From the NCBI RefSeq assembly GCF_001995255.1, contig NZ_MUZR01000014.1, positions 5,254-69,253 of the forward strand: a stretch of 64,000 bases of DNA. The letters run 5' to 3'. Under the pieces are notes generated by a model. It was not told where the DNA came from, did not search any database, and saw only the letters and a list, made by a program, of their open reading frames with translations. The position numbers and the translations under genes are program-made. Of the stretch, positions 35,508 through 43,670 are shown piece after piece (the first letter of the stretch is position 1; the number at the start of each line of letters is the position of its first letter). The DNA comes from Thioalkalivibrio halophilus. Its GTDB lineage: Bacteria > Pseudomonadota > Gammaproteobacteria > Ectothiorhodospirales > Ectothiorhodospiraceae.

Positions 35508-35654
35508 ATGACCGTACTGGCGTGGGTCATGTTTGGGCTGGCGATGATTCTGGTGCCGATTTCCGTCTGGGCCAGTCTTGCCGCCCTGGGCGTTTGCGCG
35601 GGTTGCGCCCTGGTTCGGGACTGGCGACGAGCGCGTCACAACGCCGGACACTGA
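35508..35654 (+). CDS. 48-residue membrane protein
   Basis: ATG 35508 lies behind a near-perfect AAGGAGGAG. The product is one long hydrophobic segment (MFGLAMILVPISVWASLAAL, then GVCAGCALV) with a basic tail, RDWRRARHNAGH, so the C-terminus should be cytosolic. Two cysteines in the second half (CAGC) form a CxxC, which could be redox or metal-active. No family is recognised. The strong ribosome-binding site and position inside the run support a real gene. Confidence 0.65.
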   Translation: MTVLAWVMFGLAMILVPISVWASLAALGVCAGCALVRDWRRARHNAGH

Positions 35655-35678
35655 AGTATCCGCGAATCACGCCATTCG

Positions 35679-35711
35679 GAGCCGGGTGGTGCAGGGGGCG
35701 CCATCCGGCTC
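35679..35711 (+). other. Hairpin in the leader of the DsrE-family gene
   Basis: GAGCCGGGTGG and CCATCCGGCTC form an 11-bp stem with one G-U pair around an 11-base loop, 30 bp before the start codon. There is no U-tract. It may protect the downstream message or mark a processing site. Confidence 0.4.
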
Positions 35712-35741
35712 TGCCACGTATAACAACAGGAGGAAAACTCA

Positions 35742-36215
35742 ATGAGCGACGAACAGAAGAAAATGGCCATCATCGCGACCAAGGGCAGCCTGGACTGGGG
35801 GTATCCCCCGTTCATCCTGGCCTCGACTGCAGCGGCCCTGGGCTATGAGTGCGAGATCTTCTTTACTTTCTACGGGCTGAAGCTGCTGGAGAAAAAGCTG
35901 GATCTTCAGGTGACCTCGCTGGGCAATCCGGGCATGCCGATGCCGATGCCCATGCCGGTTCTTGTGCAGGCCCTGCCGGGGATGCAGAAGATGATGACCG
36001 TGATGATGAAGAAGAAGATGAAGGCGAAGGGCGTCTCTGATCTGGAGGATCTGCGCGATCTGTGCCAGGAGGCCGAAGTGCGGATGATCGCCTGCCAGAT
36101 GACGGTGGATCTGTTCGAAATGGACACCAGTCACTTCATTGATGGCGTGGAATACGCGGGGGCGGCGGCGTTCTTCGAGTTCGCCGGTGATTCCGACATC
36201 TGCCTGTTCATGTAA
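35742..36215 (+). CDS. DsrE2-type sulfur-carrier family protein
   Basis: A 157-residue protein after a strong AGGAGG. It begins KKMAIIATKGSLDWGYPPFILASTA, has GNPGMPMPMPMPV (about 65-77) and PGMQKMMTVMMKKKM, and the family's conserved Cys in MIACQMTVDLF. These are hallmarks of the DsrE/DsrF/DrsH-like DsrE2 group, which in sulfur oxidisers works with TusA and rhodanese in persulfide transfer. Neither partner is adjacent. It is the last gene before the strong terminator and provides the best direct link of this run to sulfur metabolism. Confidence 0.88.
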   Translation: MSDEQKKMAIIATKGSLDWGYPPFILASTAAALGYECEIFFTFYGLKLLEKKLDLQVTSLGNPGMPMPMPMPVLVQALPGMQKMMTVMMKKKMKAKGVSDLEDLRDLCQEAEVRMIACQMTVDLFEMDTSHFIDGVEYAGAAAFFEFAGDSDICLFM

Positions 36216-36240
36216 ACGGGCGGGGCGTTCGCGCCATTCG

Positions 36241-36270
36241 GGCCCCGGAGCCGAGCTCCGGGGCCTTTTT
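36241..36270 (+). terminator. Intrinsic terminator ending the plus-strand run
   Basis: GGCCCCGGAG and CTCCGGGGCC form a perfect 10-bp stem with a 5-base loop, followed immediately by TTTTT. It lies 26 bp after the DsrE-family stop codon and isolates cysM. Confidence 0.9.
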
Positions 36271-36331
36271 GTTGACGGGGTTCACGTCGCATTCGTCGTG
36301 CCCGCGGACCCGCAAAGCCTGCGCGAGTCGT

Positions 36332-36337
36332 TATACT
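36332..36337 (+). promoter_or_regulatory. -10 box for cysM
   Basis: TATACT ends only 8 bp before the cysM ATG, so transcription would begin within one or two bases of the start codon. No clear -35 box and no Shine-Dalgarno are visible. Confidence 0.4.
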
Positions 36338-36345
36338 CTGCGGCC

Positions 36346-37254
36346 ATGAAACGACTGCATCCCGATTCCTTTCCGACGCTCGAGGATTTCGTCGGTAACA
36401 CGCCGCTGGTGCGCCTGCAGCGTCTGGCCGCGGATCTGCCGTCGACCGTGCTGGTCAAGCTCGAGGGCAACAATCCCGCCGGTTCGGTCAAGGACCGCCC
36501 GGCGGTGAACATGATCCGGGCGGCGGAACAGCGCGGTGACATCCGTCCCGGCGACACGCTGATCGAGGCCACCTCCGGCAATACCGGCATTGCGCTGGCG
36601 ATGGCGGCCGCGATCAAGGGCTATCGCATGATCCTGATCATGCCGGACAACATGTCGGCCGAACGGCGGGCGTCGATGAAGGCCTATGGCGCCGAGCTCA
36701 AGCTGGTCACGCGCGAGGAAAGCATGGAAGGGGCGCGTGATCTCGCTCAGGGCATGGCGGACGCGGGAGAAGGCTTCCTGCTCAACCAGTTCGGCAATCC
36801 CGACAATCCCGATGCCCACTATCAGGGCACGGGGCCGGAGATCTGGCGCGACACCGAGGGCACGATCAGCCATTTCGTGTCCTCCATGGGCACCACCGGG
36901 ACCATCATGGGGGTCTCGCGGTACCTGAAGGAGCGCAATCCGGAGATCGAGATCGTCGGCGTGCAGCCGGGAGAGGGGGCTTCCATACCGGGGATCCGGC
37001 GCTGGCCCGAGGCCTATCTGCCGACGATCTTCGAGGCCGCGCGGGTGGATCGCACCGTGGACGTGACCCAGGAGGAAGCGGAGACCACCATGCGCCGGCT
37101 GGCGGCAGAGGAAGGCATCTTTGCCGGGGTGTCGTCCGGCGGCGCGGTGGCAGCCACCCTGAGGCTCGCCGCAGAGGTCGAAGGCGGGACCTTCGTGGCC
37201 ATTATCTGCGATCGCGGCGACCGCTACATTTCCACCGGCGTCTACCCCGACTGA
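36346..37254 (+). CDS. cysM: Cysteine synthase B
   Basis: A 302-residue PLP enzyme making cysteine from O-acetylserine and sulfide or thiosulfate. The PLP-lysine motif is NNPAGSVKDRPA, the substrate loop is EATSGNTGIALA and the phosphate-binding loop is SSMGTTGTIMG. GVQPGEGASIPGIRRW and YISTGVYPD match CysM rather than CysK. The start at ATG 36346 matches the family and has no visible ribosome-binding site. The exonuclease gene begins 7 bp after its stop. Confidence 0.93.
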   Translation: MKRLHPDSFPTLEDFVGNTPLVRLQRLAADLPSTVLVKLEGNNPAGSVKDRPAVNMIRAAEQRGDIRPGDTLIEATSGNTGIALAMAAAIKGYRMILIMPDNMSAERRASMKAYGAELKLVTREESMEGARDLAQGMADAGEGFLLNQFGNPDNPDAHYQGTGPEIWRDTEGTISHFVSSMGTTGTIMGVSRYLKERNPEIEIVGVQPGEGASIPGIRRWPEAYLPTIFEAARVDRTVDVTQEEAETTMRRLAAEEGIFAGVSSGGAVAATLRLAAEVEGGTFVAIICDRGDRYISTGVYPD

Positions 37255-37261
37255 GGCTGGC

Positions 37262-38053
37262 ATGTCCGCTCCCGTACTGGTTTTTGACCTGGAAACGGTG
37301 CCCGATATCGAGGGCGCGCGCCGGCTGTACGATTTTGATGGCCTGACCGACCGGGAGGTCGCGGATGCGCTGTTCGCGATGCGCCGAGCGCAGACCGGCT
37401 CGGAATTCCTGCGCCATCCGCTGCATCGCATCGTATCCATCGGGGTGCTGTACCAGGGCGGGGAAGCGCTCAAGCTGTCGGCCTTCGGCCGCGACGGCGA
37501 GGACGGGCACACGCCGGACGAGGCCGAACTGCTGCGCCAGTTCTTCGGCGTGATCGACCAGCGCACGCCCACGCTGGTGAGCTGGAACGGCAGTGGCTTC
37601 GACCTGCCGGTGCTGCACTACCGCGCGCTGGTCAATGGTGTGCAGGCGCCGCGGTACTGGGAGCAGGGCGACGACGACCGCGAGTTCCGCTACAACAATT
37701 ACCTGTCGCGCTTCCACTGGCGCCATGTCGACCTGATGGATGTGCTCGCGGGTTTCCAGGGCCGCGCGGTGACCGGTCTGGACACCATGGCCAGCCTGCT
37801 GGGTTTCCCCGGCAAGCTGGGCATGGACGGCTCCATGGTCTGGCCGGCATGGCGCGACGGACGCGCCGGCGAGATCCACGACTACGTGGAGCACGACGTG
37901 CTCAATACCTACCTCGTGTGGCTGCGCTTCGAGCACATGCGGGGCCACCTGACCGACGACGCGCTGAAGTCCCGCCAGGACCAGCTGGCGGATTACCTGG
38001 CCGCCAGCCCGGCGGAGCACCACCTTGAATTTCTCGAAGCCTGGCGGGGCTGA
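37262..38053 (+). CDS. PolB-like 3'-5' exonuclease domain protein
   Basis: A 263-residue DEDD-superfamily nuclease. Exo I is VFDLETVPD (residues 7-15), Exo II is VSWNGSGFDLPVL (about 106-118) and Exo III-like is DYVEHDVLNTYLVW (about 207-220). These match the stand-alone exonucleases related to DNA polymerase B. It lacks any polymerase domain. It is placed directly before rlmD, a pairing seen in other gammaproteobacteria. The likely role is single-stranded DNA or RNA trimming. Confidence 0.87.
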   Translation: MSAPVLVFDLETVPDIEGARRLYDFDGLTDREVADALFAMRRAQTGSEFLRHPLHRIVSIGVLYQGGEALKLSAFGRDGEDGHTPDEAELLRQFFGVIDQRTPTLVSWNGSGFDLPVLHYRALVNGVQAPRYWEQGDDDREFRYNNYLSRFHWRHVDLMDVLAGFQGRAVTGLDTMASLLGFPGKLGMDGSMVWPAWRDGRAGEIHDYVEHDVLNTYLVWLRFEHMRGHLTDDALKSRQDQLADYLAASPAEHHLEFLEAWRG

Positions 38054-38057
38054 CGGC

Positions 38058-39383
38058 ATGGGCAAGAAGATCGACCGCACCCCGTTCGAGGCCGTGATCG
38101 AGGACGTGACCCTGGATGGCCAGGGCGTGATCCGGCGTGACGGCAAGGCCTGTTTCGTGCACGGGGCACTGGCCGGCGAGCGGGTGCGCGCGGTGCAGAC
38201 CGGGCGCAAGCGCCGTTTTGATATGGCCGAAGTGGTGGAGGTGCTGGAGCCCGCTGCCGGCCGGGTGGATCCGCCCTGCGCGTTCTTCGGTCTGTGCGGT
38301 GGCTGCAAGCTGCAGCACGCCTCGATCGACCTGCAGCGCGAGATCAAGGAACAGGCCCTTTTCGACGCGCTGGAACGCATCGGTCATGTAACGCCCGAGG
38401 CGCGGTTCGAGCCGCTGACCGGGGCGACGCTGGGCTATCGGCGTACCGCGCGGCTCGGCGCCAAACATGTCCCGAAGAAGGGCGGGACCCTGGTCGGCTT
38501 CCGCGAAAGGGGCAGTCCCTATCTTGCGGAGATGGATCACTGCGAGGTGCTGCATCCGGCGGTGGGGCACCGGATCCGTGCGCTGCGGGACCTGCTGGAC
38601 GGCCTGCAGGCGCGAGACCGGATCCCCCAGATCGAGGTCGGTGTGGATGATGACGACCGCGTGGCGCTGGTGTTCCGTCATCTCGATCCGCTGACCGACA
38701 CCGATCGGGCGCGGCTGGCGACCTGGGCCGACGAGGAAGACATCGGCGTGTTCCTGCAGTCGGGCGGGCCGGAGACTGTGGTCCATCTGGCGGGGCCGGA
38801 TGCCCCGCTGGTTTATCGTCACCCGGATTTCGGCGTCGAGGTGGGCTTCACGCCCATGGATTTCGTGCAGGTCCACCCCGAGGTGAACCGTGCCATGGTG
38901 CGCCAGGCAGTGGCCGCCATGGAACTGGAGCCGGGGCACCGGGTACTGGATCTGTTCTGCGGGCTGGGCAACCTCACCCTGCCGCTGGCCACCCGGACGG
39001 CCGGCGTGACCGGTATCGAGGTGGATGACGCGATGCTGGCACGTGCGGCGGACAGTGCCCGCGCCCAGGGCATTACCAATACCCGGTACGCGCGTGCGGA
39101 TCTGGACGACGCCGAGGCCCTGTCGCGGGCCGACTGGCTGCACGAGGACTGGGACCGGGTCCTGCTCGATCCCCCGCGCACCGGGGCGGCCGCCGCCGTG
39201 GAGGCCCTTGGCCCGCGCCGGATCGAGCGCATGGTGTACGTGTCCTGCAACCCGGCGACCCTGGCCCGTGACGCCGAACGTCTGGTGCATCATCATGGCT
39301 ACCGGCTGGAACGGGCCGGGATCATGGACATGTTCCCGCACACCGCGCACGTGGAATCCATGGCCGTCTTTTCCCGGGCCTGA
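38058..39383 (+). CDS. rlmD: 23S rRNA (uracil-1939-C5)-methyltransferase
   Basis: A 441-residue SAM enzyme. An N-terminal TRAM domain (about 8-65) precedes a 4Fe-4S cluster motif (CAFFGLCGGCK plus a later Cys in DHCEV). The methyltransferase core has LDLFCGLGNLTLPLA for SAM and LLDPPRTGA, and the catalytic Cys is in VYVSCNPATLARD. Its start follows the exonuclease stop by 4 bp. E. coli RlmD (433 residues) has the same layout. Confidence 0.95.
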   Translation: MGKKIDRTPFEAVIEDVTLDGQGVIRRDGKACFVHGALAGERVRAVQTGRKRRFDMAEVVEVLEPAAGRVDPPCAFFGLCGGCKLQHASIDLQREIKEQALFDALERIGHVTPEARFEPLTGATLGYRRTARLGAKHVPKKGGTLVGFRERGSPYLAEMDHCEVLHPAVGHRIRALRDLLDGLQARDRIPQIEVGVDDDDRVALVFRHLDPLTDTDRARLATWADEEDIGVFLQSGGPETVVHLAGPDAPLVYRHPDFGVEVGFTPMDFVQVHPEVNRAMVRQAVAAMELEPGHRVLDLFCGLGNLTLPLATRTAGVTGIEVDDAMLARAADSARAQGITNTRYARADLDDAEALSRADWLHEDWDRVLLDPPRTGAAAAVEALGPRRIERMVYVSCNPATLARDAERLVHHHGYRLERAGIMDMFPHTAHVESMAVFSRA

Positions 39384-39424
39384 GGGAGCGGCCGGATCGC
39401 GTGGTAACTCCAAGGAGGCAGTGA

Positions 39425-40063
39425 ATGCTCGAGATCGTGAAAAGTGGCGGCTGGCTGATGGTGCCGATCCTGCTGTGTTCGGTGCTGGCCGTGGCGATCA
39501 TCCTGGAACGTTTTATCTCGCTGCGGCGAGGGCGAGTGGTACCGCAGGGCCTGCTGGCGCGCGTATGGGAACAGATGCGCGAACACGGCCTGTCGATGGA
39601 GGACATCGAGCGCCTGCGTGAAAATTCCCCGCTGGGGGCCGTGCTGGCCGCGGGTCTGGCGACCCATGACCGTACCCGCCAGATTACCCAGGAAAGCATC
39701 GAGGAGGCGGGCCGACGGGTGGCGCATGAACTCGAACGTTACATGAACACCCTCGGCACCATCGCGATGATCACGCCGCTGCTGGGGCTGCTGGGCACCG
39801 TGGTCGGAATGATCGAGGTCTTCACGGTGGTCACCGAGATCGGCGTGGGCAGCCCGCGGGATCTGGCCGGCGGCATCTCGCAGGCGCTGATCACCACCGC
39901 CACCGGCATCGGGATCGCGATTCCGGCGCTGATCTTCCATCGCTACTTCCGCGGCCGGATCGACGAGCTGGTGCTGGAGATGGAGCAGGAAGCCACCAAG
40001 CTGGTCGAGATCATGCACGGCGAGCGCAGTGCCAGCAGCGTCGAGGCCGGAGGCCGGGCGTGA
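39425..40063 (+). CDS. exbB: ExbB/TolQ-family proton channel
   Basis: A 212-residue protein with three membrane segments (about 10-30, 108-132 and 160-182). The family signature LGTIAMITPLLGLLGTVVGMI is split over TM2, and GISQALITTATGIGIAIPALI is in TM3. It forms the proton channel that energises TonB-type transport or an equivalent envelope machine. AAGGAGG precedes its ATG, and its stop overlaps the exbD start (GTGA). The exbB-exbD pair before lpxK and kdsB is common in Pseudomonas and relatives. Confidence 0.92.
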   Translation: MLEIVKSGGWLMVPILLCSVLAVAIILERFISLRRGRVVPQGLLARVWEQMREHGLSMEDIERLRENSPLGAVLAAGLATHDRTRQITQESIEEAGRRVAHELERYMNTLGTIAMITPLLGLLGTVVGMIEVFTVVTEIGVGSPRDLAGGISQALITTATGIGIAIPALIFHRYFRGRIDELVLEMEQEATKLVEIMHGERSASSVEAGGRA

Positions 40064-40497
40064 AGTTCCGCCCGCCCACACAACGCGAGGAGCCCGGCGT
40101 CAATCTCACGCCGCTGATCGATGTGGTGTTCCTGCTGCTGATCTTCTTCATGGTCTCCACCACATTCGACCGGCACGCCGACATCGACATCACCCTGCCA
40201 TCGGCCGACCGGGAAGCGGAACAGGTGGACGATCGCGCCTGGATCGACATCGTGGTGGACGCCGACGGCCGTTATTTCGTGGACGGGCGGGAACTGGTGA
40301 ACCGTCGGGTCGAAACCCTGGAACAGGTGCTGGGCGAAGTTCTCGAGGCCCGCGGCGATGACCCCGTGGTGATCCGCGCGGACGCCAGTGCCAGTCACCA
40401 GTCGGTGGTGCGGGCGCTGGACGTGGTGGGCCGCCTCGGTGTCAGCGCGGTGTCGATCGCGACACTGGGTGATGACGGCCGGGCGGCGGACGACTGA
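40060..40497 (+). CDS. exbD: ExbD/TolR-family protein
   Basis: A 145-residue protein starting at GTG 40060 and overlapping exbB by 4 bp. One TM segment with the key Asp (NLTPLIDVVFLLLIFFMV, about 18-35) is followed by a periplasmic domain. It partners ExbB in the proton-driven motor. No tonB gene is adjacent. Confidence 0.92.
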   Translation: MKFRPPTQREEPGVNLTPLIDVVFLLLIFFMVSTTFDRHADIDITLPSADREAEQVDDRAWIDIVVDADGRYFVDGRELVNRRVETLEQVLGEVLEARGDDPVVIRADASASHQSVVRALDVVGRLGVSAVSIATLGDDGRAADD

Positions 40498-40502
40498 GCG
40501 GC

Positions 40503-41651
40503 ATGTACACGACCGAACCGGGATATGGGGCCGGACTGGCGGGAGTCTGGAGCGCGGTCGGGCGGGACTGGCGCCGCGGTGACCGGGCGCGCGCGCTGGC
40601 GCGGCTGGGGTTCCTCAGTCCGCCGGAGGACCGTGGCCGCCTGATCTGGATTCGGGCCGGGGCCGACCCCGAGAGCCTGCGCCTGGGGATCGAGCTGCTG
40701 GGATTCGTGCGCCACAAGCGTCAGGACGTGCGCCTGGTGCTGACCTTCGAGCGCGACTGCCCGGAGCTGTTCGAACAGCACATGCAGCCGTTTCGCAAGG
40801 TGGGCGTGGGGTACGGCCCCTGCGACCGGCCACGGGTCGTGCGCCGCGTGCTGGACCGCTTCCAGCCCGCGGGCATCATCCTGGCGGGCGGCGTGACCCC
40901 GCCCAACTTGCTGGAAGCCACGCAGGCCCCGGTGATCGCGGTGAACGCGGCACCGCCGGCGCGGCCGGCGGCGCGGGGTCTGGAGCTGGCCTGGCCCCGT
41001 GATCCGGAGGAGAGCCGGTGCTGGAGTGATCGCGCCGGCGAGGGAGGTGCCGCGCGGTGGCTGGAACCGGCGGATCCGATGGCGCGTTTCGTCGAAGCGC
41101 AGGCGGACGTGGTCCTGCGCTCGCTGGTGGGTGGCGAGGTACGCCGGCTGTGGTGGTGGCACGGCACTGCGGCCGGCTGGCCGGACTGGCGCGCCGCCTG
41201 GGAGGCCTCCGGTTTCGGGGAGGAGGATATCCTGCTGGCCAGTCTGGAAGAGGATCCCGGTCACCCGCTGCCGGGGCGTTCACTGCGGGTGAGCGAATGG
41301 GATCGCAATGCGCTCGCCCCCGGGAATGTCGTGCAGCTGGACGACCCGCGCTGGTTCGCCGCGGCGGCCAGCGCGACGCAGGCGGTGCATCTGGATGCCC
41401 CGGGATCGCGGGTGTTGTGGCAGGCGCTTGCGGGCGGGACCGCGGTCAGCCTCGGGCGCGAAGGGACCCTGGAATTGCCGGTGGAGGTGCACGCCGATCC
41501 GCAGGCGGTGCTGGCCCGCTGGACCGCGTTGCGCGACGATGCCGCCGTCCGCCGTCAGCTGGGGGATGCCGCCCGCCGCCGGTTCTGGGACGAGCGACGG
41601 CGGGTGGATGACCATTTCGAGACGCTGCTGGCCGAGGTCTGGGACTGGTGA
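40503..41651 (+). CDS. Divergent WaaA (Kdo transferase)-like protein
   Basis: A 382-residue protein between exbD and lpxK. The N-terminal third follows the pattern of the WaaA/KdtA N-domain (GRLIWIRAGADPESLRLGIELL, then VRLVLTFERDCPELFEQH and YGPCDRPRVVRRVLDRFQPAGIILAGG). The expected HAVSVGE motif is lost, and the C-terminal GT-B half is short and altered (SRVLWQALAGGTAVSLG). It may be a non-catalytic or repurposed paralogue in lipid A-Kdo assembly. The function is inferred from faint similarity and from the lpxK/kdsB neighbours. Confidence 0.55.
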   Translation: MYTTEPGYGAGLAGVWSAVGRDWRRGDRARALARLGFLSPPEDRGRLIWIRAGADPESLRLGIELLGFVRHKRQDVRLVLTFERDCPELFEQHMQPFRKVGVGYGPCDRPRVVRRVLDRFQPAGIILAGGVTPPNLLEATQAPVIAVNAAPPARPAARGLELAWPRDPEESRCWSDRAGEGGAARWLEPADPMARFVEAQADVVLRSLVGGEVRRLWWWHGTAAGWPDWRAAWEASGFGEEDILLASLEEDPGHPLPGRSLRVSEWDRNALAPGNVVQLDDPRWFAAAASATQAVHLDAPGSRVLWQALAGGTAVSLGREGTLELPVEVHADPQAVLARWTALRDDAAVRRQLGDAARRRFWDERRRVDDHFETLLAEVWDW

Positions 41652-41679
41652 GCCCGTTGCCGGGGAACGGAGGCCACGC

Positions 41680-42693
41680 ATGAATACCGCCTGGCTGAGT
41701 CGATGGTGGTGGCGGCACTGGAGCCAGCGCGGCCCGGTGGCCGCGACGTTGTATCCCCTTTCGCTGGTCTATGCCGGTCTTGCGGAATACAACCGCATGC
41801 GCCTGGAAGAGATCCGCCGGAATACCCGACTGCCATTGAAGGCCGTGATAGTGGTCGGGAATCTGACGGTTGGCGGCAGCGGCAAGACCCCGATGACCGA
41901 CTGGCTGGCGCGGCGTCTGACGGAGGCGGGTTATCGTCCGGGGATCGTGTCCCGCGGCTATGGCCGGCGTGGCGAGGCGGGGCAGGCGGTGCATCCGGAT
42001 TCGGATCCGGCCGAGGTCGGGGACGAGCCCGTGCTGCTGGCCCGACGGACCCGGCTGCCGGTCCAGGTGGACCGCGATCGCGTGCGTGGCGCACGCGCGC
42101 TGGCCGACCGCGGCGCGGACGTGGTGATCGCCGATGACGGCATGCAACACCATCGACTGCCACGGGATCTGACCGTGTTGATGGTGGACGGACGCCGGGG
42201 CCTCGGCAACGGTCTGTGTCTGCCGGCCGGGCCGCTGCGCGAGCCGAAGGCGGCACGTGCGCGGGCCGATTTCGTCGTGCGGACCGGTGGCGAGGCAGGT
42301 GTCGACGAAATCCCGATGCACCTGGTCCCGGCCTCGCGCCTGCGGCGGGTGGACGGCAGTGACGAGACCATGCGCCCGCGGCTTCTGGGCGGGCAGGAGG
42401 TCCACGCGGTCGCCGGCATCGCCGACCCGGAACGTTTTTTTTCCATGCTGGAGCAGCGCGGCATCTACGTGATCCGGCACCCGTTTCCGGACCATCATCG
42501 CTTTCGCGCGCGTGATCTGGCGTTTGATGACGACCTGCCGGTTCTGATGACCGAGAAGGATGCCGTAAAATGCCGGTCGTTCGCGCAATCCCGTCACTGG
42601 TACTGGCCCGTGGCGGCCAGCCTTCCAGCCACTTTCGAGCCGGCCCTGCTGCAGCGTCTCAGGACCAGCATCCGGCTCCGCCATCTGGGGTAA
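41680..42693 (+). CDS. lpxK: Tetraacyldisaccharide 4'-kinase
   Basis: A 337-residue inner-membrane enzyme that phosphorylates the lipid A disaccharide at the 4' position. An N-terminal hydrophobic or amphipathic segment (about 18-35) is followed by the P-loop [12 protein letters not shown] and then [16 protein letters not shown] and FPDHHRF, all LpxK signatures. It precedes the Trm112-like gene by 7 bp. Confidence 0.95.
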   Translation: MNTAWLSRWWWRHWSQRGPVAATLYPLSLVYAGLAEYNRMRLEEIRRNTRLPLKAVIVVGNLTVGGSGKTPMTDWLARRLTEAGYRPGIVSRGYGRRGEAGQAVHPDSDPAEVGDEPVLLARRTRLPVQVDRDRVRGARALADRGADVVIADDGMQHHRLPRDLTVLMVDGRRGLGNGLCLPAGPLREPKAARARADFVVRTGGEAGVDEIPMHLVPASRLRRVDGSDETMRPRLLGGQEVHAVAGIADPERFFSMLEQRGIYVIRHPFPDHHRFRARDLAFDDDLPVLMTEKDAVKCRSFAQSRHWYWPVAASLPATFEPALLQRLRTSIRLRHLG

Positions 42694-42700
42694 GTACAAC

Positions 42701-42895
42701 ATGGACAACCGCCTTCTCGACATCCTCGTCTGCCCGGAGACCAAGGGCCCGCTGAAATACGATCGCGAGAATCAGGAGCTGATCTCGGTTCAGGCCGGTC
42801 TGGCGTACCCGATCCGGGACGAGATCCCGGTGATGCTGGTGGACGAGGCCCGGCGCCTGTCGGACGAGGAAAAGGAACGCTGGCGCGACGTCTGA
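42701..42895 (+). CDS. Trm112/YcaR family protein
   Basis: A 64-residue protein: [21 protein letters not shown], then [20 protein letters not shown], the standard YcaR/Trm112 layout. Only one Cys of the zinc-knuckle pair is kept in the N-terminal part, as in many bacterial members. The position between lpxK and kdsB is the same as in E. coli. Bacterial function is unclear; eukaryotic Trm112 activates methyltransferases. Confidence 0.9.
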   Translation: MDNRLLDILVCPETKGPLKYDRENQELISVQAGLAYPIRDEIPVMLVDEARRLSDEEKERWRDV

Positions 42896-42902
42896 GGGCG
42901 CC

Positions 42903-43670
42903 GTGGAACCCTTCGTTGTCGTCATTCCGGCGCGGCTGGCCTCCAGCCGTCTGCCGGAGAAGCCGCTGGTGCCGGTCGCGGGCCGTCCGCTGATCGCGCA
43001 TGTCGTCGCGCGTGCGCGGGAGAGTCGTGCCTCCCGCGTCATCGTGGCGGCCGACGATGAACGGGTGCTGGCCGCAGCCCGCGAGGCGGGCGCGGAGGCG
43101 GTGTTGACCGCCGCGGACCTCCCGTCGGGCACCGATCGCATCGCCGCCGTGGCTGCGAGGGAGGGCTGGGGTGACGAATCCCTGGTGGTGAACCTGCAGG
43201 GGGACGAACCCCTGACGCCCGGCGGGGTCCTCGACGAGCTGGCGGCCCTGCTGGCGGAATCGCCGGAGGCCGGGATGGCGACCTTCGGGGTGCCGCTGGG
43301 CAGTGCGGCCGATCTGCACGATCCGAACCAGGTCAAGCTGGTGACCGACGACCACGGGCGGGCGCTGTATTTTTCCCGCGCGCCCATTCCCTTCGACCGT
43401 GAGGCCGCGCGCGCCGGCCGCGACCCCGACACGTCGGCGGCCGTGCGTCACCTCGGACTGTACGCGTATCGCGCCGGGTTCCTGCGGCGCATGAGTGCGA
43501 CCCCGCCTGCGCGTCTCGAACGGCTGGAGCAGCTGGAGCAGCTGCGAGCCCTGGCGATGGGCGCGCATATACGGGTGGGGCTGCGCGCGGAGGCGCATCC
43601 GCCCGGTGTCGACACCCCGAGCGATGTAGAACGCGTGGAAGCCGTGCTGGGGCAGGCGGGAGGTTCATGA
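42903..43670 (+). CDS. kdsB: CMP-Kdo synthetase
   Basis: A 255-residue cytidylyltransferase that activates Kdo for LPS core synthesis. It begins at GTG 42903 with VVVIPARLASSRLPEKPL, and has the SGTDRIA and VVNLQGDEPL motifs and a C-terminal HPPGVDTPSDVERVE. It overlaps the following RND adaptor gene by ATGA (4 bp), so the pump is likely co-expressed with the LPS genes. Confidence 0.95.
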   Translation: MEPFVVVIPARLASSRLPEKPLVPVAGRPLIAHVVARARESRASRVIVAADDERVLAAAREAGAEAVLTAADLPSGTDRIAAVAAREGWGDESLVVNLQGDEPLTPGGVLDELAALLAESPEAGMATFGVPLGSAADLHDPNQVKLVTDDHGRALYFSRAPIPFDREAARAGRDPDTSAAVRHLGLYAYRAGFLRRMSATPPARLERLEQLEQLRALAMGAHIRVGLRAEAHPPGVDTPSDVERVEAVLGQAGGS

